DNA of 64,000 nt from Janthinobacterium sp. J1-1 (lineage in GTDB: Bacteria > Pseudomonadota > Gammaproteobacteria > Burkholderiales > Burkholderiaceae_D). The notes under the pieces were generated by a model, which searched no databases, was not told where the DNA came from, and was given only the letters and a program-made list of their open reading frames with translations. Positions 39,745-49,446 of the stretch are shown here, one piece after another (within the stretch, counting starts at the first letter, position 1; each line of letters starts with the position of its first letter). The position numbers and the translations under genes are program-made. Location: NCBI RefSeq assembly GCF_030944405.1, contig NZ_CP132339.1, positions 2,418,001-2,482,000 on the forward strand. The letters run 5' to 3'.

Positions 39745-40404
39745 ATGGCAAGAAAGCAATTTGATCTGATCGTCTTCGATTGGGACGGTACCCTGATGGA
39801 CAGCACTTCGACCATCGTCCGCTGCATCCAGGCGGCGGCCAAGGACTTGCACTTGCCGGTGCCGACCGATCTGCTGGCCTCGCACGTGATCGGGCTGGGC
39901 TTGCAGGAAGCGATGCAAGTGGTGATGCCGGACGTCGAGGCCAAACACCATGCGCGCATGGTCGAACGCTACCGTTATCATTATCTGTCGCGCGACCATG
40001 AGCTGGTGCTGTTCGACGGGGTGCAGGACATGCTGCTCGACCTGTCGCAAAACGGCTATTTCCTGGCCGTTGCCACCGGCAAGAGCCGTGTCGGCCTGAA
40101 CCGCGCCCTGAACGCCGTCAAGCTGCTGTCGCTGTTCGACGCCACGCGTTGCGCCGACGAAACCTTTTCCAAGCCCCATCCGGCCATGCTGCAGGAACTG
40201 ACGCGCGAACTGGGCCAGGACATGCGCCGCACCGTGATGATCGGCGATACCAGCCACGATCTGCTGATGGCCAGCAATGCGGGCGCGGCCGGCATCGCGG
40301 TCGAATACGGCGCCCATCCCGTGTCGCAGTTGCAGGAATGCAAATCTGTGTATTCGGCCGCGAATGTGGCGCAGTTGCATCAATGGCTGAGCGAGCACGC
40401 GTGA
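39745..40404 (+). CDS. HAD-superfamily hydrolase, phosphoglycolate phosphatase-like
   Basis: The 219-residue HAD subfamily IA protein has motif I FDWDGTLMDS (nucleophile Asp12, acid Asp14), an alpha-helical cap (about 20-85), motif II AVATGKS, motif III Lys in FSKPHPAML, and motif IV IGDTSHDLLMASNAGA. It probably dephosphorylates a small phosphometabolite; true substrate is unknown. The start MARKQFDLIVFDWDG is chosen by family N-terminus; GGGAA stands just upstream. Its stop overlaps the next ATG by one base (TGATG), so it is coupled to the Rieske gene. Confidence 0.9.
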   Translation: MARKQFDLIVFDWDGTLMDSTSTIVRCIQAAAKDLHLPVPTDLLASHVIGLGLQEAMQVVMPDVEAKHHARMVERYRYHYLSRDHELVLFDGVQDMLLDLSQNGYFLAVATGKSRVGLNRALNAVKLLSLFDATRCADETFSKPHPAMLQELTRELGQDMRRTVMIGDTSHDLLMASNAGAAGIAVEYGAHPVSQLQECKSVYSAANVAQLHQWLSEHA

Positions 40405-40778
40405 TGGCTGGCGTGCAAGACATCCTGATCTGCGCCGCCGACGCCGTCGCCGAAGGCGGCAAGGGCGTGCGCTTTCCCGTGCTGGCCGGCGGCGAGGCGA
40501 CCACCGGTTTTGTCGTGCGCTACGACGGCAAGCCGTATGGCTATCTGAACCGCTGCGCCCATGTGCCGATCGAGCTGGACTGGGCCGAAGGCGAGTTTTT
40601 CGAATCGAGCGGCCTGTATCTGATGTGTTCCACGCATGGCGCCATCTATGTGCCGGACAGCGGCTACTGTGCGGGCGGCCCGTGCAAGGGTGGTCGTTTG
40701 CGCCCGATCGCGGTCAGTGAGCGCGACGGGCAATTGTATTGGCAGCCTGATGAATATGTGATGCCGCGCGCGGCTTAG
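40404..40778 (+). CDS. Rieske [2Fe-2S] domain protein
   Basis: The 124-residue protein is essentially one Rieske domain. Cluster ligands are Cys51-x-His53 (NRCAHVPIELDW) and Cys75-x-x-His78 (MCSTHGAIY). A further CAGGPCKGGRLR loop (89-100) closes the domain. The second box is CSTH with no disulfide Cys, as in soluble ferredoxin-like Rieske proteins. It is coupled to the HAD gene upstream and followed after 27 bases by the SppA-type peptidase, a grouping known to me in other Burkholderiales. Function is probably small-scale electron transfer. Confidence 0.9.
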   Translation: MAGVQDILICAADAVAEGGKGVRFPVLAGGEATTGFVVRYDGKPYGYLNRCAHVPIELDWAEGEFFESSGLYLMCSTHGAIYVPDSGYCAGGPCKGGRLRPIAVSERDGQLYWQPDEYVMPRAA

Positions 40779-40805
40779 GCGCGCGGCTATTTGATAAAGT
40801 GAATC

Positions 40806-41804
40806 ATGAGCGATAACATCAACGACAAACCGGCGCATACCCCCGCCGGCGCCGGCAACAGTCAATGGGAACGCACGGTGCTGGAAAAGCTCGTGTTCGC
40901 CACCGTGCAGGAGCAGCGCGCGCACCGGCGCTGGAGCATCTTCTTCAAGATCTTCAGCCTGCTGATCGTGCTGATCGTGCTGTTCGCGCTGTGGGTATTT
41001 TATGATTACAACAATATGGGCGACACGGAAACCCTGGGCCGGCATACGGCGCTGATCGATATCAGCGGCGAGATCGAGTCCGAAGGCGCCGGCTCGGCCG
41101 CGGTCGTGATCCCGGCGCTGGACAAGGCGTTTTCGGACAGCGGCTCGGTGGCGGTGGTGCTGCACATTAACAGCCCCGGCGGCAGTCCGGTCCAGGCCGG
41201 CATGATCGTCGATGAGATCCTGCGCTTGCGCAAAGGCTATCCCGACAAGCCGCTGTATGTGGTGGTCGACGAAATGTGCGCCTCGGGCGGCTATTACATC
41301 GCCTCCGCCGCCGACCGCATCTATGTCAACAAGGCCAGCGTGGTCGGTTCGATCGGCGTGCTGATGGATGGCTTCGGCTTTACGGGCACGATGGAAAAAG
41401 TCGGCGTCGAACGCCGTTTGCTGACGGCCGGCGAGAACAAGGGCTTCATGGACCCGTTCAGCCCGCTCAGCGACAAGCACAAGGCGCATGCGCAGGCCAT
41501 GCTCAATGAAATCCACCAGCAATTCATCGCCGTGGTGCGCGCCGGGCGCGGCAAGCGCCTGAAAGAAACACCGGAAACCTTTTCCGGCCTGTTCTGGACC
41601 GGCGCGCGCGCCGTCGAGATGGGCCTGGCCGACGATTTCGGCACCGTCGACAGCGTGGCGCGCGATATCGTCAAGGCCGAAGACATCGTCGACTATACCC
41701 AGCATGAAGGCCTGCCGGAGCGGGTGCTGAAGAAATTTGGCGCCGCCATGGGCGCTGGCGCCATCAAGGCGGCCGTGCAGCAGGCCCAGCCGTCGCTGCG
41801 TTAG
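40806..41804 (+). CDS. sppA: Signal peptide peptidase SppA-type (S49 family) membrane protease
   Basis: The 332-residue protein has a cytoplasmic N-terminus, one membrane helix (about 45-66: IFFKIFSLLIVLIVLFALWVF) and a single S49 domain. HINSPGGSPVQAG forms the oxyanion-side loop. Ser160 (DEMCASGGYYIA) is the likely nucleophile, and Lys212 (TAGENKGFMDPF) the general base. This is the short, one-domain form resembling Bacillus SppA or SohB rather than the 67-kDa E. coli SppA. It should degrade cleaved signal peptides on the outer face of the inner membrane. Confidence 0.92.
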   Translation: MSDNINDKPAHTPAGAGNSQWERTVLEKLVFATVQEQRAHRRWSIFFKIFSLLIVLIVLFALWVFYDYNNMGDTETLGRHTALIDISGEIESEGAGSAAVVIPALDKAFSDSGSVAVVLHINSPGGSPVQAGMIVDEILRLRKGYPDKPLYVVVDEMCASGGYYIASAADRIYVNKASVVGSIGVLMDGFGFTGTMEKVGVERRLLTAGENKGFMDPFSPLSDKHKAHAQAMLNEIHQQFIAVVRAGRGKRLKETPETFSGLFWTGARAVEMGLADDFGTVDSVARDIVKAEDIVDYTQHEGLPERVLKKFGAAMGAGAIKAAVQQAQPSLR

Positions 41805-41849
41805 GCGTTGGCGAAAGAAGAATAGTTTTCAATATCGCGGTAATTAGCC

Positions 41850-41877
41850 TTGAAAATCTTGCTGTATGGGCTATATT
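41850..41877 (+). promoter_or_regulatory. Strong sigma70-like promoter in front of candidate small RNA
   Basis: -35 TTGAAA (41850-41855), 16-base spacer, -10 TATATT (41872-41877). The predicted start is about 41884. No protein gene lies downstream on the plus strand before 42721. Confidence 0.65.
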
Positions 41878-41883
41878 GAAACA

Positions 41884-42057
41884 GTAGTTCTTCTCAAGGG
41901 AGGGTGATATACATCAACTATGTTGTCAGTGCGAACTTGATCCGTATGTCCTGGAACTACTTGCTGCATCGACGATGCGGTTTTGAGTGAATTTATATTC
42001 CTCACTAAAGTCCCGGCGGGACTTGGGAGCGGCGGCGCAATGCCGCCGTTTCCTTTT
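41884..42057 (+). ncRNA. Candidate small RNA (about 174 nt), unknown family
   Basis: A good promoter and an intrinsic terminator bracket a stretch with no usable protein frame. The transcript would hold a long-range pairing AGTAGTTC/GAACTACT (41883-41890 with 41954-41961). A 7-bp hairpin is centred on GCATCgacGATGC (41964-41980). A weaker stem pairs AGTGA with TCACT, and a 7-bp stem pairs AAGTCCC with GGGACTT (42008-42024). The terminator hairpin follows. An unpaired purine stretch AAGGGAGGGTGA (about 41896-41907) resembles a Shine-Dalgarno sequence but has no start codon at working distance. I cannot match it to a named RNA family. Confidence 0.5.
42029..42057 (+). terminator. Intrinsic terminator of the candidate small RNA
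   Basis: Stem CGGCGGC (42030-42036) with GCCGCCG (42042-42048), loop GCAAT, then TTTCCTTTTG on the plus strand. The minus strand has no T-run, which argues against its serving the convergent gene. Confidence 0.75.
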
Positions 42058-42122
42058 GTTCGATCGTTGGTGACGACCTTGATGCCTGCATGCGAGGCTG
42101 AGGCATGGCCAGGCAAAGATAA

Positions 42123-42509
42123 TCAGGCGGTACAGTTACATTTATGGCAGTCCGCAGGCAGTATTTGCGCCTCGGCCTTGGCCCCCGCCTTGCCATCCGC
42201 AGCGTCATGTTCAGCGTCGGCCGGGCTGGCCGGCTTGGCCACTTCGGCTTCCGCACAGGCCTGGGCAAAACCGCCTTCGGCCAGCCAGCACAGGAAATGG
42301 CATTGCGCAGCAGCATGCCATGCGGCCTGGCTGGCCGCCATCGCCGGTGCAGAATCCGTTCCCTGATCGTGTTCGCGCTTGCCGCCCGCGCCGCCGCGCC
42401 AGCGCGCCACGTTCAATTGCACTTGATGCATGGCGCCCTGTTCGATGGCGATACGGGTGCGCATCTGCTCGATGCTGCCCTCCAGGGTAATGGTGTTGAT
42501 GTGTTTCAT
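42123..42509 (-). CDS. Hypothetical protein with Cys-rich C-terminus (128 aa)
   Basis: I do not recognise the family. The start MKHINTITLEGSIEQMRTRIAIEQGAMHQVQLNVARW is chosen because AGGAC lies 7 bases upstream. The N-terminal 40 residues look folded, and a charged linker follows (GGKREHDQGTD). Then come an Ala/Cys/His-containing part (AAWHAAAQCHFLCWLAEGGFAQACAEAE), an Ala-rich acidic stretch, and the tail LPADCHKCNCTA. The Cys/His spacing (CHxxC and CHKCNC) could bind metal. The plus-strand frame in the same bases has no ribosome site. An operator-like repeat lies just upstream. Confidence 0.6.
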   Translation of the reverse strand: MKHINTITLEGSIEQMRTRIAIEQGAMHQVQLNVARWRGGAGGKREHDQGTDSAPAMAASQAAWHAAAQCHFLCWLAEGGFAQACAEAEVAKPASPADAEHDAADGKAGAKAEAQILPADCHKCNCTA

Positions 42510-42539
42510 AAGGCTGTCCTTCTCAGCTGGCTTGCCTTT

Positions 42540-42571
42540 ATTCCTAAAGTTCATTAGGCGGATTCCTAATG
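42540..42571 (-). promoter_or_regulatory. Operator-like repeats upstream of the Cys-tailed hypothetical gene
   Basis: CATTAGG (42552-42558) and CCTAATG (42565-42571) form a perfect inverted repeat with a 6-base spacer. ATTCCTAA also occurs as a direct repeat at 42540-42547 and 42562-42569. The site is 31-62 bases upstream of the ATG at 42509, where a repressor would act. Confidence 0.5.
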
Positions 42572-42720
42572 AGGTTTCAGTCTAGCAATGCGATTTTCTT
42601 GCTGCTTGACATATCTCAAAGGAAATAACCGCCTGATCAAAAAACAGTCCTTGTACTTTGCGGTATCTGTGCGCGGGCCTCGTCTTCACGCCATGGTGCG
42701 CATCTGTTAAAGTCACGCCC

Positions 42721-43431
42721 ATGAGTAAATTATCCCTAGACCGCATCCTGCAATCGCAGGGTTTCGGCACCCGCAAGTATTGCCGTTCCCTTATCGATGA
42801 CGGCGAGGTCGTGATCGATGGCGTTGCCCAGACCAATTACCGCACCACAGTCGAGACCGACGGCCTGGTGCTGCACGTGTTCGACGAAGAGTGGGTTTAT
42901 CGCCAGCACCTGTACCTGGCCTTGTATAAGCCGGCCAACTTCGAATGCTCGCGCAAACCCAGCCATCATCCTGGCGTATTGACCTTGCTGCCCGAGCAGT
43001 TCACCTGGCGCGAAGTGCAGCCGGTCGGCCGGCTCGACCACGATACCACCGGCATGCTGCTGATGTCCGACGATGGCCCGTTTATCCATGCACAATCGTC
43101 GCCGAAGCGCCATGTGCCGAAGATCTACCAGGCCACCACGCAAGAGCCCGTGACCGATGAACTGGTGGCGCTGCTGCTGGCCGGGGTGCAGCTGCATGAC
43201 GAACCGGCGCCGCTGGCGGCGCTGGTCTGCGTCAAGCGCGGCGAGCACCAGCTGGAAATCGTGCTCGAGCAGGGCAAATACCACCAGGTCAAGCGCATGC
43301 TGGCCGCCGCCGGCAACCATTGCACGGCGCTGCACCGTTCCGCCATCGGCAGCCTGACGCTGGAGTCCCTGGGTATCGAAGAAGGCGAATGGTGCTACCT
43401 GACGCCGGAACAGATCGCCTTGCTGGCTTGA
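42721..43431 (+). CDS. RsuA/RluB/RluE-family pseudouridine synthase
   Basis: The 236-residue enzyme has an S4 domain (SLDRILQSQGFGTRKYCRSLIDDGEVVIDG, 5-34). The catalytic domain contains YLALYKPANFECSRKPSHHPGVLTLLP and GRLDHDTTGMLL (103-114, nucleophile Asp106). KGxYHQVKRMLAAAGNH (here QGKYHQVKRMLAAAGNH) is present. The compact size and single S4 fit RsuA, which makes pseudouridine 516 in 16S rRNA, but RluE/RluB targets cannot be excluded. The ATG at 42721 gives the family N-terminus; earlier in-frame codons are not supported. A terminator follows 18 bases after the stop. Confidence 0.9.
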   Translation: MSKLSLDRILQSQGFGTRKYCRSLIDDGEVVIDGVAQTNYRTTVETDGLVLHVFDEEWVYRQHLYLALYKPANFECSRKPSHHPGVLTLLPEQFTWREVQPVGRLDHDTTGMLLMSDDGPFIHAQSSPKRHVPKIYQATTQEPVTDELVALLLAGVQLHDEPAPLAALVCVKRGEHQLEIVLEQGKYHQVKRMLAAAGNHCTALHRSAIGSLTLESLGIEEGEWCYLTPEQIALLA

Positions 43432-43449
43432 TCTTATCCCACTAGCACG

Positions 43450-43474
43450 AAAGCCGGGTTATCCCGGCTTTTTC
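43450..43474 (+). terminator. Intrinsic terminator after the pseudouridine synthase gene
   Basis: AAAGCCGGG (43450-43458), loop TTAT, CCCGGCTTT (43463-43471), then further T residues. It separates this gene from the FAH-family gene. Confidence 0.9.
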
Positions 43475-43502
43475 GCGTATTTTTTGACGAAGTTGTCCCC
43501 AC

Positions 43503-44501
43503 ATGAAATTAGCAACACTGAATGACGGCACCCGCGATGGCCAGCTGGCTGTCGTCTCGCGCGACCTGAAAACGGCGCACCTGGCCGATGGCATCGCCTC
43601 CACCTTGCAAAAGGCGCTCGACGACTGGACCTTTATCGCGCCCCAGCTGGACCTGCTGTACCAGACCATCAACAGCGGGCGCGGCCACCGCGCGTTCGAC
43701 TTCGAGCCGGCCAACTGCATGGCGCCCTTGCCGCGCAGCAGCCAGCGGGCGGCGGGCGCGGCCTATCTGCAGCAGATCGAGCGCGCCTGCAAGGCGGCCG
43801 GTCAAGGCGTGCCGCCTGACCTGCGCGATGCGCCGCGCTTGTACCAGGGCGCCAGCGATGCTTTCCTGGGCGCCCAGGACGAGATCATGCTCGCTTACGA
43901 GCAATGGGGCATCGACTACGAAGCGGGGATTGCCGTCATTACCGATGACGTGGCGATGGGCGCGACGGCCGACCAGGCGCACATGAACATCAAGCTCTTG
44001 ATGCTGGTCAATGACATCAGCTTGCGCAACCTGGCGCAGGCGGAACAGGCCAACGGCTACGGCCTGGTGCAGTCGAAACCCGGCATGGCCTGCTCGCCGG
44101 TGGCGATCACTCCGGATGAACTGGGCGATGCCTGGCGCGGCGGCAAGGTGCACCTGCCCGTGCGTTGCAGCCTGAACGGCAAGTTGAGCGGCCAGCCGCA
44201 GGCCGGCGCCGACATGGCCTTCAATTACCCGCAATTGCTGGCCCACCTGTGCCAGACGCGCCCGGCCCGCGCCGGTAGCGTGGTGAGCGCCGGCGGCGTC
44301 GCCAACAAGGAAGTCAAGAAGGGATTTTGCAGCATCGTTGAGCGGCGAAACCAGGAGATGAATACCGATGGCGTTATCAGCACGCCGTACATGCTGTTCG
44401 GCGATACCGTCCGCATCGAGATGCTGGGCGAGGACGGCAAGTCGCTGTTTGGCGCCATCGAACAAACGCTGAAACAGGCCGAAACCCGCCGCTCGCGTTA
44501 A
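43503..44501 (+). CDS. Fumarylacetoacetate hydrolase (FAH) family protein
   Basis: The 332-residue protein has the FAH-family N-terminal cap (MKLATLNDGTRDGQLAVVSRDL). The metal-binding core has Glu in DEIMLAYEQWGIDYEAGIAVITDDV and the Lys-containing SKPGMACSPVAITPDELGDAW. The segment MLFGDTVRIEMLGEDGKSLFG completes the fold. The family cleaves C-C bonds in acylpyruvates and related diketo acids, as in tyrosine catabolism. No tyrosine-degradation partner gene (hmgA, maiA) is adjacent, so the substrate is open. It ends 140 bases before flhB. Confidence 0.87.
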   Translation: MKLATLNDGTRDGQLAVVSRDLKTAHLADGIASTLQKALDDWTFIAPQLDLLYQTINSGRGHRAFDFEPANCMAPLPRSSQRAAGAAYLQQIERACKAAGQGVPPDLRDAPRLYQGASDAFLGAQDEIMLAYEQWGIDYEAGIAVITDDVAMGATADQAHMNIKLLMLVNDISLRNLAQAEQANGYGLVQSKPGMACSPVAITPDELGDAWRGGKVHLPVRCSLNGKLSGQPQAGADMAFNYPQLLAHLCQTRPARAGSVVSAGGVANKEVKKGFCSIVERRNQEMNTDGVISTPYMLFGDTVRIEMLGEDGKSLFGAIEQTLKQAETRRSR

Positions 44502-44511
44502 GTTTCATTGT

Positions 44512-44548
44512 GGCAAACCGAAATGCAGGGCATTTGCCCTCCTGTTCC
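44512..44548 (+). promoter_or_regulatory. 37-base element upstream of flhB (copy 1)
   Basis: The element begins GGCAAAccGAAATgC, continues with GGgCATTT, and ends TCCTGTTCC. It matches the element upstream of flhF at 29 of 37 positions with no gaps. GGCAAA-N2-GAAAT followed by CATTT suggests two inverted half-sites like FlhDC boxes. It lies 93 bases before the flhB ATG. Confidence 0.6.
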
Positions 44549-44640
44549 CTGCATGGCAATTCGGGCCGGGCGGCAATAATACTGCTTGTTCAGTCCATCA
44601 TGCGCCAGTCGTGGCCGCAGGACTTCACCGGAGTTGATTG

Positions 44641-45830
44641 ATGTCGGAAGACAGCGACGCAGAAAAGACCGAAGCCGCGTCACCGAAGCGCCTCGAGCAG
44701 GCGCGTGAGGAAGGCGACGTTCCGCGATCGCGTGAAGTGGCGACGTTCACGGTGCTGATGGCGTCGGGATGCTGCCTGTGGTTTGCCGGCGACGCCATCG
44801 TGCGCCGGCTGACGGCCGTGATGGTGTCCGGCCTGACCCTGGACCGGGAACAGATACTCAATCCGAATACCATGATTTTGCGCGTCGCCAGCGACGTCAC
44901 CTCGGTACTGCTCACTTGCCTGCCGTACGCGGTGGCGATCATGGTGGTGGCGCTGGCGTCGCCGCTGCTGGTGGGCGGCTGGCTGTTTAGCTCGAAAGCG
45001 TTTACGCCCAATTTCGGCAAGCTCAATCCGATACGCGGGCTGGGCAACATGGTGTCGAAAAATGCCCTGGTCGAATTGCTGAAGGCGCTGGCCAAGACCC
45101 TGGTGGTCGGTTTTGTCGCCTGGCTGGTGATGCAGCATCACAAGGATGCCGTGCTGGGCCTGTCGGTTGAGTCCCTGCGCGCCGGTTCGGGCCACATGAT
45201 CAGCATGTTGATCAGCGCCTTTCTGTTTATCGTCGGCGCACTGGGCCTGATCGCCGCCATCGACGGTCCGTACCAGATGTGGCACTACGCCAACAAGATG
45301 AAAATGACCCTGCAGGAAGTCAAGCAGGAAGCCAAGGAGTCGGACGGCAATCCGCAGATCAAGCAGAAGATCCGCCAGCTGCAGCACGAGATGTCGCGCC
45401 GGCGCATGATGGCCGACGTGCCGACCGCCGACGTGGTGGTGACCAATCCTACCCATTATGCGGTGGCGCTGAAATACGGCGAGAATTCGCGCGGTGCGCC
45501 GCAGGTGGTGGCCAAGGGCGCCGACGAGGTGGCCGCAAAAATCCGCGAACTGGCGGGCGAACACAAGGTCGCCATCCTGGAAGCGCCGGCGCTGGCGCGT
45601 GCGCTGTTCAAGCATACCGAGATTGGCGACGAGATTCCCGAAGCCCTGTACGGCGCCGTGGCCGAAGTGCTGGCCTATGTATTCCAGCTGCGCAGCCATG
45701 GCAACGGTCACGGCCAGCGCCCCGACAAGCCGAAAAAACTCGACGTGCCGCCGGAACTGGACCCGCTCAATCCCGCCGCGCAGAGCAAACCCGCGCCAGG
45801 CGCAGACAAGAACAATAAAGGAAGCACACC

Positions 45831-45834
<4 letters not shown>
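44641..45834 (+). CDS. flhB: Flagellar type III export switch protein FlhB
   Basis: The 397-residue protein of the export gate controls the switch from rod/hook to filament substrates. It opens with EKTEAASPKRLEQAREEGDVPRSREV and has four membrane helices (about 35-210). The cytoplasmic domain contains the autocleavage motif NPTH (269-272) in VVVTNPTHYAVALKY. A Pro/Lys-rich tail follows (about 360-397). The ATG is 44641, after GGAG. Its stop overlaps the flhA start by 4 bases. Confidence 0.97.
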
Positions 45835-47927
<2,093 letters not shown>

Positions 47928-47956
47928 AACGGTGGCAAAGATTCCAATTTCCGCTC

Positions 47957-47993
47957 GGCAAATTGAAATACGGGACATTTCCGGTCCTGTTCC
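47957..47993 (+). promoter_or_regulatory. 37-base element upstream of flhF (copy 2)
   Basis: GGCAAAttGAAATaC, GGaCATTT and TCCTGTTCC occur in the same order and spacing as upstream of flhB. It lies 30 bases after the flhA stop and about 185 bases before the flhF ATG, marking a probable second regulated transcription start. Confidence 0.6.
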
Positions 47994-48088
47994 TTCTATC
48001 ATTTCTTTGGCGCATCCCCAATAATGGAGGCTGTCAGAGTGATCCGTGTCCCATCTGGGAGGCATCGCTCACGCAACAGGAGTCGATG

Positions 48089-48145
48089 ATGGTCACACAG
48101 TTCAGCCAGGAACACGCCAACCCTGCCATGGGAGCTTGGTCATGA
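48089..48145 (+). CDS. Short leader peptide coupled to flhF (18 aa)
   Basis: AGGAG (48078-48082) precedes two adjacent ATGs (48086, 48089). The second, at 6-base spacing, encodes MVTQFSQEHANPAMGAWS and stops with TGA at 48143-48145, overlapping the flhF ATG as ATGA. The arrangement suggests translational coupling. The peptide itself has no recognisable motif. flhF also has its own GGGAG. Confidence 0.45.
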   Translation: MVTQFSQEHANPAMGAWS

Positions 48146-49446
48146 ATGTGAAAAAATTTACCGCGCCGACCTCGCGCGATGCGCTGCGCAAGGTGCGTGA
48201 AGCGCTCGGTCCGGACGCCGTGATCCTGTCGAATCGCCAGGGTGATGGCGTGGTGGAAATCCTGGCGCTGGCCAATGATGACGCCGCCTCGCTGTCGTCG
48301 CCGCCGGCCGCCTCCGAAATGTCGCAGCCGCGTCCGCAGTTGCAGACCCAGTTTGCCGTGCCGCAGCGCCCGTCCGCGCCGCCGTCCCGTCCTGCCGCGG
48401 CGCCTGCCGAAGCCCTGGACATGGCGCGCATGCAGCAGATGATGACCAGCGCGCTGGCGCATGTGAAAAAGAATGCCACGGCCGATATCGACGGCATGAT
48501 GAATGAAATCCGCGCCATGCGCGGCATGATGGAAACCCAGCTGGCCGAAATTTCCTGGAGCGCCACCCAGCAGCGCGAGCCGCAAAAAAACGTGGTGCTG
48601 CGCGAAATGCTGGCGGCCGGTTTTTCGGCCAGCCTGGCGCGCTACCTGATCGACAAGCTGCCGGCCGGCCTGGACGGCGCGCAAAGCATGCGCTGGATCA
48701 AGACCGTGCTGAGCCGCAACCTGAACACCATGGCCAATGAAGACGCGATGCTGGAGCAGGGCGGCGTGTTCGCCCTGGTCGGCCCGACCGGTGTCGGCAA
48801 GACCACCAGCACCGCCAAGCTGGCCGCGCGCTGCGTGATGCGCCACGGTCCGGAAAAGCTGGCCCTGATCACCACCGATGCCTATCGTATCGGCGCCCAC
48901 GAGCAACTGCGCATCTACGGCAAGATCCTCGGCGTGATGGTGCATTCGGTCAAGGACGAGGCCGACCTGCGCATCGCCCTGAAAGAACTCAAGAACAAGC
49001 ATACGGTGCTGATCGACACGGTCGGCGTCAGCCAGCGCGACCAGATGGTCACGGAACAGGTGGCGATGCTGTCGGGCGCCGGCGCCGATGTGAAACGCCT
49101 GCTGTGCCTGAACTCGACCGCGACCCAGGAAACCCTGAACGAAGTGGTGCGCGCCTACCAGGGCAGCGGCCTGGCCGGCTGCATCATGACCAAGCTCGAT
49201 GAGGCGGCCTCGATCGGCAATGTGCTCGACGTGGTGATCCGCCAGAAACTCAATCTGTTCTACGTCTCGAACGGCCAGCGCGTGCCGGAAGATCTCTATC
49301 TGGCCGACCGCGGCTACCTGATCGACCGCGCCTTCAAGCTCAAGCGCGATTCCGCCGCGACCCAGTTTGCCGACGACGAACTGCCGCTGCTGATGGCCCA
49401 GGCCGCTACCCGCAACAATGAAGCACGCGGGGTGCACGGTGGCTAA
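48142..49446 (+). CDS. flhF: Flagellar placement GTPase FlhF
   Basis: The 434-residue SRP-family GTPase sets flagellar position at the pole. The N-terminal domain (MNVKKFTAPTSRDALRKVREALGPDAVILSNR) is followed by a Pro/Ala/Gln-rich linker (about 50-92), a helical N-domain, and the NG domain. The P-loop is GPTGVGKTT (214-222). DAYRIGAHEQLRIYG, a DTVG variant of the DTAG motif (LIDTVGVSQRD), and TKLDEAASIGNVLDV follow. GGGAG lies before the ATG. flhG follows, overlapping by 8 bases, as usual for this pair. Confidence 0.96.
   Translation: MNVKKFTAPTSRDALRKVREALGPDAVILSNRQGDGVVEILALANDDAASLSSPPAASEMSQPRPQLQTQFAVPQRPSAPPSRPAAAPAEALDMARMQQMMTSALAHVKKNATADIDGMMNEIRAMRGMMETQLAEISWSATQQREPQKNVVLREMLAAGFSASLARYLIDKLPAGLDGAQSMRWIKTVLSRNLNTMANEDAMLEQGGVFALVGPTGVGKTTSTAKLAARCVMRHGPEKLALITTDAYRIGAHEQLRIYGKILGVMVHSVKDEADLRIALKELKNKHTVLIDTVGVSQRDQMVTEQVAMLSGAGADVKRLLCLNSTATQETLNEVVRAYQGSGLAGCIMTKLDEAASIGNVLDVVIRQKLNLFYVSNGQRVPEDLYLADRGYLIDRAFKLKRDSAATQFADDELPLLMAQAATRNNEARGVHGG

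Noticed and set aside
42144..42557. Plus-strand frame of 137 codons opposite the Cys-tailed hypothetical gene
   Set aside because: No Shine-Dalgarno, start inside the convergent gene, while the minus frame has AGGAC at ideal spacing.
47963..48145. 60-codon frame upstream of flhF starting at TTG
   Set aside because: Its first part lies in the promoter element and has no ribosome site. Only the last 18-19 codons, after AGGAG, look translatable and are listed as the leader peptide.
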